Notes under the pieces: generated by a model
The model's database searches: none
What the model saw: the letters and a program-made list of their open reading frames with translations, nothing else
Told to the model about the DNA's origin: nothing
DNA from: Stenocarpella maydis
Lineage: Eukaryota; Ascomycota; Sordariomycetes; Diaporthales; Diaporthaceae
Length of the DNA stretch: 64,000 bases
Direction of reading: 5' to 3'
Assembly (NCBI GenBank): GCA_002270565.1
Contig: NQMI01000073.1
Coordinates: 159,549-223,548 of the forward strand
Made by a program: the position numbers and the translations under genes
Part shown: positions 58,778 through 64,000 of the stretch, piece by piece
Layout: each line of letters begins with the position of its first letter
Position numbering within the stretch: the first letter of the stretch is position 1

Positions 58778-60430
58778 CTACCATCGCGCCGGACGTTGCG
58801 GGCTCGTCCGCGTGCTGGGCCCGTGAGGAAACGCCCCAATCCTCACCCATTCCGTGAAACCCGGGGTGATCGCTTCAGGCTTGATCCAGGAGAATATCTT
58901 CCTGTACTCTACTTGATTCCCATCCTCAGCCACACGGAGTTCTATCTTGCCTGTGACGTCTGTACTCCTGATGCGGAATTGGTCTTCTGGGAGCGGTGCC
59001 TTCGTGCTGTTCGGAAACTCTGGATGGGCGGGATCGAGACTGATACCGTGCTCGATCTCGACGCAGCGCATGCCGACCTAGTAACAGTTCCTTGCGCTGA
59101 AGAGATTCTCCCGCTCGTATCCGACCAGTGGCATGAATCTCAGCGCTGCAAGTCGCAAGTCCAGACGTCGGCAGTTGATAACTATGAAATAGAGATAGGG
59201 CACAAACCCCATCTCGAAAATGAATTTGGACTTCGGCCCAGCCTCCTCTGCCCGGGCGCCAACAAGCTGGTGGAGGGGTTGTACAAGCTCCTCGAAGTCC
59301 TCGATATATTGGTCGTGAATCAACTCGTCGCTGTTCAGGCAACACGAGGCCCATATCACGCCCACGATGCACTTCATCTTGTCAGACAGGTGCGATTGCG
59401 CTTCCTCAAGGCTCAGCGAGCCCTGTAGCCTCACACCCCTGTAGTAATTTCGCCACGCGGCCAAGACCTCGGTGATGCGCCGCCGTTCATCATACAAGTG
59501 GCTGGGCGGTGGAGAGTGCCGCAAAGGGCCTTGACGATAGCTAAGACCATTTCGGACTAGCCGAACAGTCCGATTCATCAGCCAGTCCCAGGCCGTGTTC
59601 CTGTCCTCGGTGGTGACATCCACAGCAAGAGGGTCTGAGACCAAGCCGAGAGGCTCGGGGAAATCGACAGTCTCGACGCCAAAGAAGTAGGGGAACGTGG
59701 CGAGGCGCAGGAAGATCGGCTGGAGCTCCCGCTTCGCCCAGCCCGAGATCCCATGCGGTGTGCTGTTGCAGATTGTGATACCATGCCAGCAGTGCGCGAT
59801 GGCCATATTCTTGTTGCCGCGCATCGTCTCTATGCAGATGAAGAGCAGGCAGACGAGAAGGGTCATGTTATTGTCACTTGGGCTGGAAACCAGCCTGGTG
59901 AGCGCCATTGTACTGAGTCATTGCGAACGTCTCCTGGGATGTCTTCAGGAGGCTGGCTGTGGTATCGCTCAGCCCTAATACATAGACGCTATGCAAACCA
60001 GCGCGTGGCGCACTGCTGGCTCCCGCTGGCCGACCTGGGAGACGAGGATGCTCCAGAACTGCTTGCTGGAGTGTTGCGACAGCACCGGCGCAACCTGGGC
60101 CCTGAAGAAGTCCAGTGCCCGAGCCTCCATGTCGTCCGTGGTACAAGCGCCGCTCGGATTCCGGCGTGTAACGGTCGGTGTGACCTTTCGGAGTGACAGG
60201 AGATCTTCCCACGTGTATGCCGCCTGCCCGACCGGCAGGGCAGGATATCCCTCGCACCTGCGGCCTGTGGAGGTGCATCTCCGGCATTGTGGCTTGTGCT
60301 CGTCACACTTGACCTTTCGGGCTCTGATCCAGACCTGATGAGTGTTTGATATCGGGGGGGGGGGGGACGGAGCAATGTGCGCTCAGGTTGGAATGTGACA
60401 CCCACCCGTTCTGACTTTGGGGCCGCCTTT
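58778..60430 (-). pseudogene. Relic of a Zn2Cys6 (fungal binuclear cluster) transcription factor
   Basis: From the 5' side: after an acceptor at about 60340, VWIRARKVKCDEHKPQCRRC then TSTGRRCEGY gives four of the six cluster cysteines. The upstream exon that should carry the first two reads KVRTGGCHI and then a stop. The family middle region follows: ALDFFRAQVAPVLSQHSSKQ, FWSILVSQVGQREPAVRHAL. It then breaks (TAG, TGA) with two frame changes around 59900-60000, and resumes as SSPSDNNMTLLVCLLFICIE ... LVGYERENLFSARNCY, stop (TAG at 59078), VGMRCVEIEHGISLD, to 58778. The last TAG could be a former CAG. A 13-G run lies within the first intron region. Confidence 0.75.
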
Positions 60431-60443
60431 CCTGGTCATAGCT

Positions 60444-60532
60444 AAGTTACGGAGCAACTGTATGAAGGGACCGCTTGATTCTTTCAAGGGAATTGCGACC
60501 GGATTAAGAACGAAAGCAACCAAGTTACGGAG
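60444..60532. repeat. Dispersed repeat copy flanked by 11-bp direct repeats
   Basis: AAGTTACGGAG at 60444-60454 and again at 60522-60532 flank a 67-bp core. The core carries ACTGTATGAAGGGACCGCT and GACCGGATTAAGAACGAAAG, shared with 20066-20150 and in part with 19690-19880. Confidence 0.7.
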
Positions 60533-61282
60533 TTTGTCAAGTCATAGTGTCCTGGGCACCCGCACTCGCAAAGGCTGGACGCATGGCACATTCCAGGGAT
60601 GGCTTGGAATTAAAATTAGTCGGCGGTCAAGACTAAAGGAGGTAAGCACTACTACCATGGGCATGCTTCCGCCTAGACAACGCGGAGGGATTCGAGCAAA
60701 TAGTGGCGCGCAGCCATGCCTCAGCCGCAGTACTCCTGCGAAGACAGCCGATCACAGGCCCTATAAAACTGGCGACTCTCATGTGAAGTAGCTTTTGATT
60801 ATTAGGCTGATGCTGGTCTCCAACCTGGACGCTACTCTCGCTGGTGAGCTTTGGCTCTGGTAGTGGAAGAGACGCAGGCCAATGGAGAAGTGGTAGTTAA
60901 CTAGGTACTGAGCCACTTAATGCCTCGCAGTTGCACAGAACTCGACCCAACGATGTCTTGGGCATTTTCCGAACTCTATTAGCCAACGAGCAACATTGAT
61001 GCACAAAAGAAGCGGAATGACTACAGGCCGGGTTTAAAAGAGGAGGCGGGGGCATGTGAGGAGAAACCTCCAGAGCAGCCAAGCCTCCCGGGACGGCTTC
61101 ATCAGAAGTAGACGCCGAGAAACCGAGCTTCAAGCTGCCCTGGTCCCCTTCCCCTCATTGCGATGAAGCCGCAAACTAATAATATCAAACTGACGACCCC
61201 AAAAGCGTCTCGTCTGGCCTGTATCCTCAAAGTGTAGAAAACCTTGATATACTCTGCCATTATACTTGTCTGCATCTCTGCC
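60533..61282. other. Spacer upstream of the short-chain dehydrogenase
   Basis: No gene seen; contains the dehydrogenase promoter. Confidence 0.5.
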
Positions 61283-62403
61283 ATGACGTCCAATCCAGAG
61301 TTCAACAGTGAGACTACTGGAAGTGAAGCTGCCAAAGCTCTCGGTGATTCGATCAGGGGAAAGAATGGTTCGTGCTTCTTACCGAGTAAGACCTGCATAC
61401 TATGGGCTGACCTTTCCTACCAGTCGTCATCACCGGTGTTAGCCCGGCTGGTATTGGATTCTCCACGGCGGTAGCCATCGCGTCTCAGGACCCAGCAAGC
61501 CTCATCCTGGCCTCCCGGACCGCATCGAAGCTGGAAGCTGCAGCCGCCGACATTGAAAAGAGGTATCCTTCTGTAAAGGTCCACAGGGTCCCTCTAGACC
61601 TGGCGTCTCTCGACTCTATCAAGGAGGCTGCTTCCCAGATCGACACTCTGGTCGACCGCCTTGATGTCCTCATCAACAATGCCGGTGTTAGCCACCTAAC
61701 CAGAGACGCTGTGCAAACCCCAGGCGACACTTGGGTGGACGCAAACTTCTTCACCAACCACCTTGGTCCATTCTACCTCACCTACCTCCTGCTCCCTAAG
61801 CTGCGTGCCGCGGCAAAGCTGGACGGACCAAAGGGTGCCACTCGAATCGTCAATCTCAGCAGCCACGGCCACCGGCTCTCCCCGGTTCGCTTCCACGACT
61901 ACCAGATCTACCATTACGTCTACGATGGAGTCCCCGACAGCCAGAAGCCGCCCAAGAACTTACCCGAGGGCTTCCTCAGGCTTGTCGATGGCTATCCCGG
62001 ATTCATCGGCTATGGGCAGTCCAAGACGGCCAACATCCTGCATGCCACAGAGCTCAGCCGGCGTTTCAAAAAGAGCGGCGACAACATACTCGCCTTGTCC
62101 GTCCACCCTGGCACCATCGAAACCGAGTTATCGCGGAGCCTGGACGAGGAGGCGGGGAAAATGATCAGGGACACTGCACCCCACGGCAAATGGAAGAGTC
62201 TCGACCAGGGAGCGGCTACAACAGTGGTAGCCGCGTTTGACCCGAAGCTTGGGGAGCTCCATGTCGGTGGCGATGTGTTCGGCTACCTGTCTGACTGCCA
62301 GTTGGGCGATGAACATCTTGCCGAGCACGCGAAGGATGTGTACAATGCGCAGATGCTGTTTCACGAGAGTGAGCGGATGATAGGCCAAAGGACCGGTCTA
62401 TAA
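61283..62403 (+). CDS. Short-chain dehydrogenase/reductase (retinol-dehydrogenase-like SDR)
   Basis: Exons 61283-61367 and 61424-62403; 354 aa. The start MTSNPEFNSETTGSEAAKAL was chosen because the intron (GTTCGT donor, GGGCTGACC branch, CTACCAG acceptor) joins it in frame to VVITGVSPAGIGFSTAVAIA. NAD(P) motif TGxxxxGIG at 32-40 with one residue more than the usual TGxxxGIG; NNAG at 113-116; catalytic Ser in IVNLSSHGH (174/175); YGQSK with Tyr225 and Lys229. All catalytic residues are present. Similar fungal enzymes reduce or oxidise small alcohols/ketones; the substrate is unknown. It lies beside the relics of a Zn2Cys6 factor and FAD oxidoreductase, a combination often found in metabolite clusters. 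Confidence 0.9.
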
Positions 62404-62623
62404 CTAAGCAGTGCGCTAATTATACCGTGGCCGCGCGCGCCATACGACTTCAAGACTCGGTTATCTCTTCAAGAAAATGTATCGCGTATTAAAACATGTG
62501 TATCAACAAAGTGAGTGGCTTGTTCACTGTTTCTCACGGATGGCTACCCAGCCGGAAAACGACAGAAAAGGTAATGAGGGACGCTGCTAGAATCTTCCGT
62601 GCTGCTGCCATGGGCCTCAGAGT

Positions 62624-63173
62624 TCAGTTCGCGGCGCCACCAAGAAGTGCAGCAAGTCCTCCGCCGGCTCCCTGAGCTGCGTTGCCTACAATATACGGAG
62701 TCAGCCTCGAGCCTCGGGTAGCGTCTTTTGCAAAGGGAGGGGGATTGGTACGACGACAAAGTGCAGCCTCATGACGGGCGCGCGCTATGATAAACCAAAG
62801 GGTGTGCTTTGAACGTTCACTCACCACCGGCAGCCCCACCGGCAGCCCCACCGGCAGCCCCACCGCCCGCAGCTCCAGCACCTCCGCCGCTGTTTGTAGG
62901 TTAGCTGTGTGTTGTGTGAGGTAAAGTAGGTTGTAGGCCGAGTCAGGCATTGAACTTACGCAGCGCCGCCGAGGAGTGCGGCCAGGCCACCTCCTGCTGC
63001 CGCACCACCAGCTATACGACTTCGTTAGTGCCTGGCGGGCTCTATAGGCGTCCTCGGTTATCCGACTTACCTTTGCCCTTCTTGCCGCCGCCGCCTTTTC
63101 CTTGATGGTGTCTTGGCTCAACAGCCATGGCGGTCGCGCCAGCCACCAGAGTGATAATGTAGAGGAACTTCAT
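62624..63173 (-). CDS. Small secreted Gly/Ala-rich repeat protein, 93 aa
   Basis: Four short exons: 63173-63071, 63011-62960, 62889-62825 and 62685-62624. The junctions all keep frame and all use GTAAGT/GTGAGT donors. A signal peptide is clear (MKFLYIITLVAGATAMAVEP) and is followed by a basic Gly/Lys stretch (HHQGKGGGGKKGKGK). The rest is Gly/Ala only, with a duplicated 12-residue block GGGLAALLGGAA in exon 2 and again in exon 4, and exon 3 built on a GGAA repeat encoded by 12-bp DNA repeats. It has no cysteine. It could be a cell-wall-associated or effector-like protein; no family recognised. The neighbour is a tail-to-tail SDR gene 220 bp away. Confidence 0.75.
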
Positions 63174-64000
63174 GCTGAAAGAGAATGGATGGAGGCCCAG
63201 CTCTGGATGTTTGTTAAGTAAAGATTTTGGTCCTAAGACAAACGGCGCAGCCGGAAGTTGCAGAAGACAAGAAGATAGAAAAGTGTATGCGTCAGGGTCG
63301 AGAAATTTTGGATCATCACGTTGGGGGTTCCATACTATATACCACAAGTCACCACTAGCGACCCCTTGTGAAGGACACCACAATACCGCGGTTTGGTGAT
63401 CAGCGTCGACCATCCGCAGATCTGCAATCCGCCCGACTGGGTAAGGCAAACGCTCGTTTCGCAACGCGCCCTGTGTGGTGTGGCCTAACCTGAAGCTGAG
63501 GGGGTGGTAGTGAGGGAGTTAGTTTCGTTTCAATCTTCGGACGAGAATGCCCGCCAAGCCACTGAGATTGGCAAACACAACGAGCCAGCTGATATAAAAG
63601 GGAGGGTGAAAGCTAACGTCCGATAAGCACAAAAGAAGCCATGCCGCACAAGAAAAGCACGGCTCAAGCGGCATGTTGTTTGAAGAGGAGAGTACGAGAA
63701 CTTCAGACGAGGTGAGCCGCCCAGTCCGAGTCGTACCGGCATCCGTACCTGCATCCCCCGATGCGAGCGACACACTCTTTGAAGCTCAAGTTCCGGGGTG
63801 GAGGAGCCAGAGTCACCGAATTGAATTCCAAGCAAAACGCCAATCCCGGCTCAGATTCGGAGTTCGCCAAGGAGGCAGTGCAAACCTGGGCTGGCTTGGA
63901 GCATAGGGAGGAGACGAGGCGAAGCGCGACTGGCCTCGGAATCACACCTCTAGCCGGTTTCGTTCTTGAAACCATCTCAAGACTTTTTCGTTTTTGGGGG
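63174..64000. other. Right-edge spacer
   Basis: Promoter of the small secreted protein, then about 500 bp with short frames on both strands and no recognisable gene. Confidence 0.5.

Noticed and set aside
63519..63773. Minus-strand frame with a hydrophobic segment near the right edge
   Set aside because: Overlapping frames on both strands with equal length, no signal peptide at its start, and no splice partner.

Overview
The window looks like nuclear chromosomal DNA from a filamentous ascomycete (Pezizomycotina, probably Sordariomycetes). Genes are interrupted by short introns (about 50-110 bp) with GT(A/G)AGT-type donors, CTGAC/CTAAC-like branch sites and CAG/TAG acceptors. Exons are GC-rich, spacers are long with pyrimidine tracts and CCTAGGTACC-type short repeats, and several genes are readily identified as fungal orthologues. 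All gene assignments come from reading translated exons and motifs; no database search was possible.

Layout. 0-26 kb is mostly conserved housekeeping: the 5' half of eIF4G (minus, runs off the left edge), an Aquarius/Cwf11 intron-binding spliceosomal helicase (minus) divergent from THO subunit 1/Hpr1 (plus), a CrgA-type RING-LON protein (minus), a 7.4 kb gene-poor stretch with microsatellites and MITE-like repeats, an INSIG protein (plus), and a Mak11/PAK1IP1-like WD40 ribosome-biogenesis protein (minus) with an apparent frameshift. 27-38 kb holds a secreted M28 aminopeptidase, a long-form tRNase Z, an unrecognised poly-Asp protein and a LAMMER kinase. 38.5-44 kb is another gene-poor stretch. 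44-48 kb has sideroflexin divergent from an MFS transporter.

48-61 kb is different. It is a decaying accessory region containing relics of an unknown gene, a BBE-type FAD-linked oxidoreductase, an AAA+ ATPase and a Zn2Cys6 transcription factor. These carry nonsense codons (three explainable as C-to-T changes) and frameshifts. One intact core gene, an Stm1-type ribosome-associated protein with two microexons, lies among them, and a short dispersed repeat ends the region. 61-64 kb returns to intact accessory genes: a short-chain dehydrogenase and a small secreted Gly/Ala-rich protein.

Functional links. eIF4G, Stm1-like protein, Mak11 and tRNase Z all serve translation, ribosome or tRNA production. 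Aquarius and THO1 share one 459 bp promoter and both act in co-transcriptional mRNP/intron handling. No convincing undescribed multi-gene system was found. The most unusual items are the two in-frame, stop-free optional introns (eIF4G and the poly-Asp protein), the Mak11 frameshift at a C/G run, the pseudogene graveyard and the long perfect palindrome in the aminopeptidase promoter. No tRNA, rRNA, CRISPR or intact transposase was seen.
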